Positions 6,412 to 12,670 of a stretch of 12,670 nt of DNA are shown piece after piece. The position numbers were made by a program, and so were the translations under genes. This stretch comes from Spirochaetales bacterium (lineage in GTDB: Bacteria > Spirochaetota > Spirochaetia > DSM-27196 > PWMO01). The notes below the pieces were generated by a model that worked only from the letters and a program-made list of their open reading frames with translations, did no database searches and had not been told where the DNA came from. Each line of letters starts with the position of its first letter. Position 1 is the stretch's first letter. The DNA lies in NCBI GenBank assembly GCA_007123465.1, contig SKLB01000321.1, positions 1 through 12,670 of the forward strand. The letters run 5' to 3'.

Positions 6412-9288
6412 GTGAAACCGCGCGCCGTGCGACGAGCATTACTCGCTATTCTGCTGCCGCTGGCTTTCCCGCTTGCGCCGCTGCCGGCGGATCAACCGCG
6501 CTATCTGGACCAGCTGGTTCCGTCGATGCTCTCTGCGGCGGACCTCGGCTACGCTGCGCCGCTGGTGCCAACCTCGGTTGCGGTCAGGCGCAACGGTAAC
6601 ATCATTCTGGGAACCGCCGTTGCCGCGGTTGAGCTGGACCGCTACTACCACGAGATCGGCAAGCCGGGGCGCGAACTATTCACCGATGATCGCATCAGCT
6701 ACGCGTACGAGGTTACGGTTACCGAGGCCGGAACCCTGTTTGCACGCGCTGCCAGCGGTGGAAACGTGTTTGTTATACGACCCGATCTGCCGCGTCATCA
6801 GCGGATCCACACCGGGATCGATATTGCCGCGGCGTTTGTGGCTTCGGCCGACGGCAGCCTGGTGGTGTCCGACGCTACGCAGCGGCGCGCGGTGCGTGTG
6901 CAGGGCCGCAGCATAGAGCCGATTGACATCTTTGCCGGTGAGTACAGTTGGGTGCAGGTTGCTACCGCCGGTCCGGAAACAACGGTCTGGGTGTGGGATG
7001 CAATCTCGAGCTCGATCGGCGTCTACACCACCTCCGGTGTTGAGCTGGAGCGCATCCAGCCGCAGATCGAAGAACGGGAACGCGGGGCAGTCAGGTCGAT
7101 CCGGACGTTGCCCAACGGAGACTTCGTTCTCCTGTCAACCTTTGCGCTCTATCGGTTTGACCGCAACGGCACGCTGCAGTGGCGTGTTGACAGCATGCCG
7201 GCTCCGGCGGCCGGCGGTTTCAACGAGATCCACAGCATGGCGTTGGATCCGGCGCGCGGCTACATCTACCTTGTGAGCCTCTCCGGACAGCGCGTCATCC
7301 GGTTGATCGATGTGACCCAGCCGGCCGAGCGTACGCTTCTGGAGCGCCGGCTGCTGGAGCTCAACGCGCAGTTTGCAGCGGCACCATATGATGCCGCACT
7401 GCAGATTCAGAAAGCGCAGCTCTACCGGGATTCCGGCGCACTGGCCCTGGAAGCCCAGGCGTGGCGCGGTGTGCTGGATATCGATGTCTTCAATCAGCAG
7501 GCTGAAGATGCGCTGGCCGCAGCCGAGGGGCAGCTCATGCTGGCACAGGCGGGCCGCAGCGGCCGGCGCACGCTGCAGTTGGCGCAGGACGTGGGTCCGG
7601 AGTCCGCGCGCGCAATCCACTCGATTACGCTGCAGCTCTACGAGCAGGCGATAACGCGCTTACGCGCTCTGCCTGAGCAGCAGCGGCGGGCTCGACAGGA
7701 GCTCGAAACCTTGCGCAGCGAGTTCGAGCGGCTGAGCCGGCCGCAACCGCAACCACGGCCGCCGCGGCTCGAGACAGCCGGGGTAACCGACGTCTTTCCG
7801 GCGCTGATCCGCCACTACCGCGATCATCCACTGGGATCGGTCAGCGTTACCAATCAGCAGGACCGGCCGATCGAGCACCTGACGCTGACCGCAGGCATGC
7901 GCTACGCGGATCCGGCACCGGCTTCCACGCCGCTGGCTCGACTGAACCCCGGCGAGACCGCGCTGCTGCCGTTGCACCTGCTGCTCTCCCCGGAAGCGCT
8001 GACGGTGCAGGAAGACATCCCGGTGGCTATGCAGATTGAACTGCACTACAGCGTTGATGGCAGGCAGCAGACTGCCGCCACCACGCAGGTGGTGACGCTG
8101 CGCCGCAACACGTCGCTCTACTGGGATGACTCGGGCAAGCTTGCCTCGTTCATTACGCCGAATGATCAGATCGTCTCGGACTTTGCGCTGCACGCTGCGC
8201 GGTCGGCGTCCGATCACGCCTCATCGTTACTTTCCGCCAGAGCCGCGCGCGCGGCCGCTATCGCGGATGCGCTGGGAGCCTTCGGTATCGACTACATCGA
8301 AGACCCCGATTCTCCGTTTACCGAGGTCTTCGGCAATCCGGGCAGAATCGACACCGTGCGCTTCCCGCGTACCACGCTGCGGTTGGGTGTTGGCGATTGC
8401 GATGAGACCGCGTCGCTGCTGGCCTCGCTGCTGGAGGCTGCCGGTGTCAGGACCGCCATTATGACCTCACCCGGGCACGTCTTTCTGGCGTTTGACACCG
8501 AAGAGCCGCTGAACAATCGCTGGCTCTACGAAGCAGCGGATCGGACGGTGATCGAGTATCGCGGTACTCTCTGGATTCCGCTGGAGACCACAATCCTGCA
8601 GCGCGGTTTTCTGGCGGCGTGGACCGAAGGCTCACGCCTGGTGCAGATGCACGCAGACGCTGTTGAGTTCCTGCCGTACTATCGCGAGCGCGAGCGCTAC
8701 CCCTCGATCCCGCTGCCGCCGGCATCGTTTGACATCGAGCCGCCCGGTGCTGATCGCCTGCGAGCTGCCTACCAGCTGACGCGAGGCCAACTGCGCGACG
8801 CACTCTACCTGGAGGTGCTGGCTGCAACCGAACGCGCATTGGAGCGCACCGCGGGCCACGATCAAACCGGTGCCGACCCGCGCACGGTGGCACGGCTGCA
8901 CAACCAGATCGGTGTGCTGCACGCCAGGGCCGGCGAGCTGGGAGCCGCGGAAGCCGATTTCCGCCGGGCGCTGGCGGCACAGCCGGATTCCGCGGTGCCC
9001 CACATCAACCTCGCCAATCTGCACTTGCTGCGTCGCAACCACAAGCGCGCGCTGGAGTATGCCGAGACCGCGCAGCAACTGCGGCCGCGTTCGGCAGCGG
9101 TGCAGCTGATCCGTGCCCAGGCGCTGCACGCTCTCGGCGAGCACCAACGCGCCGCGGACGCCATCGAATCGCTGCGTGAGCTGTCGGCGGAACTCGCTGC
9201 GCGCTACGCCTTCCTGGCGCGGGCGGATCAAACGCTACGCGCCTCGGGGGGTGAATCGGAACCGGTCAGCGTGTGGGAGCTGGATTGA
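6412..9288 (+). CDS. Exported multidomain protein with propeller, transglutaminase-like and TPR regions
   Basis: Predicted 958-residue exported protein. Residues 1-26 are a signal peptide without a lipobox. Residues about 50-300 form an NHL-like propeller (repeats such as TSVAVRRNGNIILGT and HSMALDPARGYIYLVSLSG). Residues about 310-440 are helical and Glu/Gln/Ala-rich, TPR-like or coiled coil. After a PQPQPRPPR linker, residues about 457-570 look Ig-like. Residues about 573-760 are transglutaminase-like: Cys663 in VGDCDETASLLASLLEAAG, His689 in PGHVFLAFD, and Glu725 in WIPLETT as a possible third residue. Residues about 826-925 contain TPR units (IGVLHARAGELGAAEADFRRAL, split by no gap, and INLANLHLLRRNHKRALEYAE). 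The start is a GTG at 6412 with only a weak GA-rich ribosome binding site. It probably acts in the periplasm, as a protease or crosslinking-type enzyme or as a scaffold. Divergent from the PchR-like regulator. Substrate unknown. Confidence 0.9.
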   Translation: MKPRAVRRALLAILLPLAFPLAPLPADQPRYLDQLVPSMLSAADLGYAAPLVPTSVAVRRNGNIILGTAVAAVELDRYYHEIGKPGRELFTDDRISYAYEVTVTEAGTLFARAASGGNVFVIRPDLPRHQRIHTGIDIAAAFVASADGSLVVSDATQRRAVRVQGRSIEPIDIFAGEYSWVQVATAGPETTVWVWDAISSSIGVYTTSGVELERIQPQIEERERGAVRSIRTLPNGDFVLLSTFALYRFDRNGTLQWRVDSMPAPAAGGFNEIHSMALDPARGYIYLVSLSGQRVIRLIDVTQPAERTLLERRLLELNAQFAAAPYDAALQIQKAQLYRDSGALALEAQAWRGVLDIDVFNQQAEDALAAAEGQLMLAQAGRSGRRTLQLAQDVGPESARAIHSITLQLYEQAITRLRALPEQQRRARQELETLRSEFERLSRPQPQPRPPRLETAGVTDVFPALIRHYRDHPLGSVSVTNQQDRPIEHLTLTAGMRYADPAPASTPLARLNPGETALLPLHLLLSPEALTVQEDIPVAMQIELHYSVDGRQQTAATTQVVTLRRNTSLYWDDSGKLASFITPNDQIVSDFALHAARSASDHASSLLSARAARAAAIADALGAFGIDYIEDPDSPFTEVFGNPGRIDTVRFPRTTLRLGVGDCDETASLLASLLEAAGVRTAIMTSPGHVFLAFDTEEPLNNRWLYEAADRTVIEYRGTLWIPLETTILQRGFLAAWTEGSRLVQMHADAVEFLPYYRERERYPSIPLPPASFDIEPPGADRLRAAYQLTRGQLRDALYLEVLAATERALERTAGHDQTGADPRTVARLHNQIGVLHARAGELGAAEADFRRALAAQPDSAVPHINLANLHLLRRNHKRALEYAETAQQLRPRSAAVQLIRAQALHALGEHQRAADAIESLRELSAELAARYAFLARADQTLRASGGESEPVSVWELD

Positions 9289-9310
9289 GGCGGCAGGCTG
9301 GGCTGTCCCG

Positions 9311-9401
9311 GGTTACGCTGCGGTTATGCACTGCCGAGCGAGAAGTCACCGCAGATCTTGAAGTGGCTTCCTTCGCAGAACACTTCCAGGTTACGCTGCG
9401 G
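9311..9401. repeat. Two exact copies of GGTTACGCTGCGG
   Basis: The 13-base word GGTTACGCTGCGG occurs at 9311-9323, in the gap between two convergent genes, and again at 9389-9401, inside the 3' part of the small minus-strand gene. The copies lie in direct orientation 78 bp apart. A similar, inexact word lies near 5405. Function unknown; chance or a small duplication are both possible. Confidence 0.4.
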
Positions 9402-9722
9402 GAAGTAGTGTGGCAGCAGCTCTTCGAGCTTACGCACAACCTGCTCGATAATCTCGCTGCGCTCGTCTTCGGGGACGTTCTCCAGCGTTGCCATATGCAC
9501 GTCGATGACGTAACCGCGGCCGTACCTGGATCCGTAGCCCGCCGTGAAATCCGCCCCGATGTTGAACAGCCCATCTGACTGCGGACTGGAAGTGGTGCCG
9601 CGTGGCGGCCGTACCGGGTGCAGCGGATAGCGATCCCCGTAGAGGTCTTCGATATGCCGCGTAACTTCGTCAAACATCGCCCTGAAGGTCCGGTCAAACT
9701 GGTTCATCTTGGGGTGGTACAT
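9324..9722 (-). CDS. Conserved-looking 132-residue hypothetical protein
   Basis: Small soluble protein that I do not recognise. It has no signal peptide and no membrane segment. The N-terminus (MYHPKMNQFDRTFRAMFDEV) looks helical; the middle is Gly/Tyr-rich (GLFNIGADFTAGYGSRYGRGY); then VIDVHMATLE, a charged helix (EDERSEIIEQVVRKLEELLP) and a final alpha/beta unit ending GDFSLGSA. The pattern of Gly, Tyr and Phe in the middle and an orderly alpha/beta end suggest a folded, conserved domain. The ATG at 9722 is chosen because AGAGG lies five bases upstream; an ATG at 9707 is also possible. It converges on the transglutaminase-like gene with a 35-bp gap and is divergent from the ANL enzyme gene. 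Coding is supported by length, codon pattern and ribosome binding site; function is unknown. Confidence 0.75.
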   Translation of the reverse strand: MYHPKMNQFDRTFRAMFDEVTRHIEDLYGDRYPLHPVRPPRGTTSSPQSDGLFNIGADFTAGYGSRYGRGYVIDVHMATLENVPEDERSEIIEQVVRKLEELLPHYFPQRNLEVFCEGSHFKICGDFSLGSA

Positions 9723-9817
9723 ACAGCCCTCTGAGTGTTATCCGCCCGCGGCCGGCGGTGCGCCGTGGATCGATGCTTGTCACAATCTTCACGGCCAAAG
9801 ATACCGCAGCCGCACCG

Positions 9818-9846
9818 CGTGGTCAAACGGCGTGGTCGCCAAACGG
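9818..9846. repeat. Tandem imperfect repeat, possible operator
   Basis: CGTGGTCAAACGG (9818-9830) is followed immediately by CGTGGTCGCCAAACGG (9831-9846). The two units are identical except for a three-base GCC insertion. Head-to-tail half sites in a divergent spacer are typical of regulator binding sites, but no regulator for it is in the window. Confidence 0.4.
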
Positions 9847-9930
9847 TGTAACACGGCATAACCCGGCGATTCTCGTCCTTTCGAGGCAAAAATACGTCCT
9901 CCTGAGCAAGCCAGGATCCCGCACAGAGGC

Positions 9931-9936
9931 TACACT
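9931..9936 (+). promoter_or_regulatory. Possible -10 element giving a leaderless ANL transcript
   Basis: TACACT ends seven bases before the ATG at 9943, so RNA would begin at or next to the start codon. No Shine-Dalgarno sequence lies at the usual distance before this ATG; the nearest purine run, AGAGG, is 13 bases away. No convincing -35 is visible at 17 or 18 bp. Confidence 0.3.
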
Positions 9937-9942
9937 TGAACG

Positions 9943-11514
9943 ATGCTCGTTCACGATTTTCTGTCGATCAGCGCTGCGCGAACCCCGGACAAGACAGCGC
10001 TGGTCTACGGCCGGCAGAGAATGAGCTACGCACAACTCGAGCGCAGGACCAACCAGCTCGCGCGCAAGCTGATGGCCGCGGATGTTGAGCGCGGTGATCG
10101 GGTAGTGGTGCTGGAGCGAAACTCAATCAGCGCGGTGATCGCGCTACTTGCGGTGCTCAAAGCCGGCGCAGTAGTAGTGCCGCTGCACCCGACAACCAAG
10201 TCCGGCAAGCTCGAATGGATAGTGAACAACTGCGGTGCAGTTGCGCTGATTACCGGCAGGGCCGGGGCCCGCTGTGTTCAGCGTATTGGCCGCAGACTCG
10301 GTTCACTGTCGACCATCGTGTTGTCACAGACGGCCGAAGACCACCTGGACCACTACACAGTACTCAGCTTGGACCGCATTCTTGCCGATGCTGATGCCTC
10401 GCCGGTCCGCACGGCGGTCTCCGGCGAGGACCTGGCGTGCCTGATGTACCGCTCATGCAGCAGCGGCCAACCAAGGGGCGTGATGTGTGGCCACGGCAAC
10501 GTGGTATTTGCCTGTGATGCCATGATTGCCTGCCTGCAGAATAGCGCCGATGATATCGTGATCAACGTACTGCCGTTTGCGTTTGATTACGGGCTGTATC
10601 AGCTGCTGATGGTTCTGCGCTTTGGTGGAACCCTGGTCATCCACGATGCCTTTGGTCCGGCGGCCGGTATTCTGCGAGTGATCGAACGCGAGCGGGTAAC
10701 CGGCTTTCCGTTGGTCCCGGCGCTGATGACCGTGCTGCTGGAACTCAGCTTCCGTCCGTTTGATCTGGCGTCGCTGCACTACATCACCAGTACGCCGGCC
10801 ATGCTGCCTGCGGCGCATCTGCTTGCCCTGCGCAACCGCCTTCCGCACGTGCGGGTTTACACTATCTACGGATCGACGGAGTGCAAAGACGCGCTCTACT
10901 TGCCGCCCGAGTATCTCCCAGCCGCGAAGCTTCTCGCCGGGCCTCAGTGGGCCGGCATACCTGTTGCGGGAACCCAGGCGTGGGTTGAGGCTGCGGACCA
11001 CAGGCGGCTCTGCTCCGGGGAGGTGGGCGAGCTGGTAGTGCGGGGTCCGCACGTGATGCAGGGCTACTGGGATGATGACGCTCTGAGCAGCCGCCGCTTC
11101 GGTGTGGGCGCGGCGCCCGGCGAGAGTGTGTTCCGCTGCGGTGATCTCTTCTATCAGGATCAACAGGGTATGTTCCATTTTGTGGCGCACGCCGACGATA
11201 CTATCGATTCAGGCGGTTTCTGTGTAGCGCCCGCAGAGATTGAGGCGGTCATTTTAGAGCTCAGCGCCGTACGCGAGTGTGCGGTGGTAGGGGTCCCGCA
11301 CCCCGTGCTCGGGCAGACGCTGAAAGCGTGCCTGGTTGTTGCAGAGCCCGATCTGACCGATTTGCAGGTCAACCGGCACTGCCGATCAAGACTGGAGAGC
11401 TTTCTGGTACCGCGCATCATTGAGTTTGTCAAAGAGTTGCCACAAGACCGCAGGATCGCGCAGTCGGCACCCGGCCGCCGCGCCAGCTGCCGAGCCGGCA
11501 CTGAGGTACGCTGA
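9943..11514 (+). CDS. Acyl-CoA synthetase-like (ANL superfamily) AMP-binding protein with degenerate motifs
   Basis: Predicted 523-residue cytosolic adenylate-forming enzyme of near-normal length. Members activate a carboxylate with ATP and pass it to CoA or a carrier protein. The N-terminus (FLSISAARTPDKTALVYG) is typical of the family. Motif A5 is intact (YGSTEC, 309-314), as is the Asp of A7 (RCGDL, Asp401). The P-loop A3 is altered: YRSCSSGQPRGVM at 169-181, where YTSGSTGKPKGVM is usual, so the lysine is Arg. Motif A8 reads AHADDTIDSGGF, lacking the usual Gly-Arg and Lys. At the C-terminus the usual GK lysine of A10 is missing (LPQDRRIAQSAPGRR, about 500-514). It may have an unusual substrate, only partial activity, or be in decay. 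No carrier protein or thioesterase gene is adjacent. The start lacks a ribosome binding site. It converges with the NicO gene with a 7-bp gap. Family call firm, activity doubtful. Confidence 0.92.
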   Translation: MLVHDFLSISAARTPDKTALVYGRQRMSYAQLERRTNQLARKLMAADVERGDRVVVLERNSISAVIALLAVLKAGAVVVPLHPTTKSGKLEWIVNNCGAVALITGRAGARCVQRIGRRLGSLSTIVLSQTAEDHLDHYTVLSLDRILADADASPVRTAVSGEDLACLMYRSCSSGQPRGVMCGHGNVVFACDAMIACLQNSADDIVINVLPFAFDYGLYQLLMVLRFGGTLVIHDAFGPAAGILRVIERERVTGFPLVPALMTVLLELSFRPFDLASLHYITSTPAMLPAAHLLALRNRLPHVRVYTIYGSTECKDALYLPPEYLPAAKLLAGPQWAGIPVAGTQAWVEAADHRRLCSGEVGELVVRGPHVMQGYWDDDALSSRRFGVGAAPGESVFRCGDLFYQDQQGMFHFVAHADDTIDSGGFCVAPAEIEAVILELSAVRECAVVGVPHPVLGQTLKACLVVAEPDLTDLQVNRHCRSRLESFLVPRIIEFVKELPQDRRIAQSAPGRRASCRAGTEVR

Positions 11515-11521
11515 CCGCCTG

Positions 11522-12517
11522 TCAGAGTACCGGCAGCAGGGCAATGGTACCAAACGCTACCATTGCCAGACCTCCCACTGCCTCGATGCCAACGTGTAGT
11601 ACCTCGCCCAGAGGGCCGTCCAGCGCACCGGTGACCGCGCGCTTGCTGACTACCGCGATGATTGACACCGAAGTAAGGGTGATTGCCATTCCTATCGAGA
11701 ACACAAGTGTAGCGTAGATGCCAAGCCACACCACACCCAGTGAGAGCGCAAACAGCAGAATCATGGCGGAACCGGGGCACGGCACTACTGCCGAAATTAC
11801 AATTGCCGGCAGTAGGCCAATGCGCCGCTTAAGCCGGCTGACGCTGCGCGGTTCCTGGCCGTGATCATGGTAGCTGGCGTGGTGCTGATGGCCGCGACGC
11901 AGCTGCAGTACTTCGCGCACCTTGGAGACTACAATCAATGCGCCGATCAGCAGCACCATCAGCGCGGTTGCGGCGTGCATGTAGAGTGTTGCACGGTCGA
12001 GTGCGGCCGACAGTGAGGACTGCAGCACGTAGTAGGTACCCAGGATTACAATCGCCGCGGCTCCCGAATGCAGCGCGGCAACCGAGAGTCCGGCGGCCAC
12101 CGCGTGCCGCAGCGGTGCATCGGTTGACACAAAATACGAAACCATCAGCACCTTGCGGTGACCGGGCAGTGCGGCGTGCACCAGACCGTAGAGGAATGCC
12201 ACCAGGCCGATGATAAGAACGCCGCTGCCGGAGCGTCCATTGAGCTTTGCCGGATCGGGTGCTGATCGGCGCAGCAACTGCGCGACCTGCGCGTTGAGCG
12301 CACGCTGCTGGGAGCGCAGCAGCTCGTTCAGACGCGGGAACAACGGACTTCCCTGGCTGAGGCTGACCGCACCGTCAACCGCGTCTGCCGCCGCCGATGG
12401 TGTGCGCGCGCCCTCTGTGCCGGTGCGGCCGCTGCCGGTAAACGGATTTGCCTGCGTTAACGCTACCGCTGATACTATCAGCAACATTGTCAATACCAAC
12501 GGGTAGCGCTTTCTCAT
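11522..12517 (-). CDS. NicO/RcnA-type nickel-cobalt exporter-like membrane protein
   Basis: Predicted 331-residue inner-membrane transporter, probably exporting nickel, cobalt or a related divalent metal. An N-terminal hydrophobic segment (residues 4-22, ALTQAN after it) looks like a cleavable signal or first helix, followed by a hydrophilic, likely periplasmic region (24-95) with a Leu/Gln-rich helix. The NicO core starts near 98: HAALPGHRKVLMVSYFV has His114 and His120, then ALHSGAAAIVILG, a His-rich cytoplasmic loop at about 207-221 (GHQHHASYHDHG), and the family signature PCPGSAMILLFALSLG with a later FSIGMAITL. The layout resembles RcnA and the NicO family rather than NiCoT uptake permeases. 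The start at 12517 has GGAG nine bases upstream. The upstream spacer is shared with a divergent gene start. Metal specificity cannot be read from sequence. Confidence 0.9.
   Translation of the reverse strand: MRKRYPLVLTMLLIVSAVALTQANPFTGSGRTGTEGARTPSAAADAVDGAVSLSQGSPLFPRLNELLRSQQRALNAQVAQLLRRSAPDPAKLNGRSGSGVLIIGLVAFLYGLVHAALPGHRKVLMVSYFVSTDAPLRHAVAAGLSVAALHSGAAAIVILGTYYVLQSSLSAALDRATLYMHAATALMVLLIGALIVVSKVREVLQLRRGHQHHASYHDHGQEPRSVSRLKRRIGLLPAIVISAVVPCPGSAMILLFALSLGVVWLGIYATLVFSIGMAITLTSVSIIAVVSKRAVTGALDGPLGEVLHVGIEAVGGLAMVAFGTIALLPVL
11540..11567. terminator. Perfect 10-bp hairpin at the end of the NicO gene
   Basis: GGCAATGGTA (11540-11549) and TACCATTGCC (11558-11567) form a perfect 10-bp stem around an 8-base loop. 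It lies inside the last codons of the NicO gene and 25 bp past the stop of the convergent ANL gene. No U-tract follows on either strand, so it would be a rho-dependent stop, an RNA 3'-end stabiliser, or coding coincidence rather than a textbook terminator. Confidence 0.4.
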
Positions 12518-12652
12518 AACCGTGCTCTCCAGTGTGTTATGGTAATACTATCGAGCAGTCGACAACAATACCTTACGAACTGGTGCCGAAAATGTTGTTG
12601 AAACTGAAGCAGCAGGAGATTTCCGGGTGTGTAATGTGCAGGAGGACGCACA
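12518..12652. other. Divergent spacer upstream of the NicO gene
   Basis: This 135-bp spacer is more AT-rich than its surroundings, especially TTATGGTAATACTATC near 12537-12552. CAACAA at 12563-12568 and TTGTTG at 12595-12600 form a widely spaced inverted pair. Promoters for both directions are expected here, but I cannot place a convincing -35/-10 pair, and no known nickel or zinc operator motif matches. Confidence 0.35.
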
Positions 12653-12670
12653 GTGCACATCACGACCCAA
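12653..12670 (+). CDS. Probable start of a further plus-strand gene, cut by the window edge
   Basis: CAGGAGG (12639-12645) is the strongest ribosome binding site in the window. It lies seven bases before a GTG at 12653 that opens a reading frame beginning MHITTQ and running off the end. Six residues do not allow identification. An ATG at 12634 in another frame lacks a ribosome binding site. The gene would be divergent from the NicO exporter and could be its partner or regulator. Confidence 0.45.

Larger units (their letters stand above)
9723..9942. other. Divergent intergenic region of 220 bp
   Basis: This spacer separates the minus-strand 132-residue gene from the plus-strand ANL gene. It holds the ribosome binding site of the former, a tandem repeat at 9818-9846, a short palindromic GTGTAACAC at 9847-9855 and a possible -10 at 9931-9936. 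A 61-codon minus-strand frame crosses it but has no coding signs. No RNA gene is recognisable. Confidence 0.5.

Noticed and set aside
9704..9889. 61-codon minus-strand frame in the divergent spacer
   Set aside because: No ribosome binding site, Arg-rich low-quality translation, and it overlaps the start of the 132-residue gene.
10453..11190. 245-codon minus-strand frame opposite the ANL gene
   Set aside because: It overlaps clear ANL motifs on the plus strand, and its own translation is His/Arg/Gln-rich without any domain.
11430..11600. Frameshift restoring the A10 lysine motif of the ANL enzyme
   Set aside because: A +1 shift gives HKTAGSRSR, which resembles KTxxGKxxR only partly, still lacks the lysine in place, and would extend deep into the convergent NicO gene.
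60..12517. Very frequent GGCCGG and GCCGGC words
   Set aside because: They follow from high GC and codon choice (Ala, Gly, Pro, Arg) and occur across all genes, so they do not mark a specific element.

Overview
This 12.67 kb, GC-rich window looks chromosomal and comes from a diderm bacterium. The abundance of lipoproteins, PEGA domains, a FecR domain and periplasmic propeller/TPR proteins fits a free-living, high-GC spirochaete (Spirochaetaceae-like). That placement is an inference from gene content only; no rRNA or universal marker is present. I see no tRNA, insertion sequence, phage gene or CRISPR array.

Layout. Positions 60-5265 hold a tight three-gene, plus-strand envelope operon. It encodes (i) a lipoprotein with a FecR domain, a Pro/Ala-rich linker, a PEGA-like domain and an eight-blade PQQ-type propeller; (ii) a lipoprotein with PEGA, TolB-N-like and C-terminal beta-barrel-like regions; and (iii) a secreted beta-barrel-like protein. 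The genes overlap by 40 bp and by 4 bp (ATGA), which suggests translational coupling. Converging on this operon, on the minus strand, is a PchR-like AraC-family regulator (5279-6307). It is divergent from a 958-residue exported protein at 6412-9288 with propeller, helical, Ig-like, transglutaminase-like and TPR regions. The 104-bp gap between them carries nested inverted and direct repeats built on GGAATA/TATTC, a likely operator.

Next come an unrecognised 132-residue minus-strand gene (9324-9722), a 220-bp divergent spacer with a tandem repeat, and an acyl-CoA synthetase/ANL-type enzyme (9943-11514) whose nucleotide-binding and C-terminal catalytic motifs are degenerate. A NicO/RcnA-type metal exporter follows on the minus strand (11522-12517); a perfect 10-bp stem lies at its 3' end. 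The window closes with the probable first codons of another plus-strand gene.

How they may work together. The first operon reads as a cell-envelope assembly or sensing module, with a BamB-like propeller beside two barrel-like proteins. The regulator and the transglutaminase-like protein form a self-contained divergent pair. The enzyme, the small protein and the metal exporter look functionally separate. The best candidates for something undescribed are the three-gene envelope operon and the divergent regulator/transglutaminase pair.
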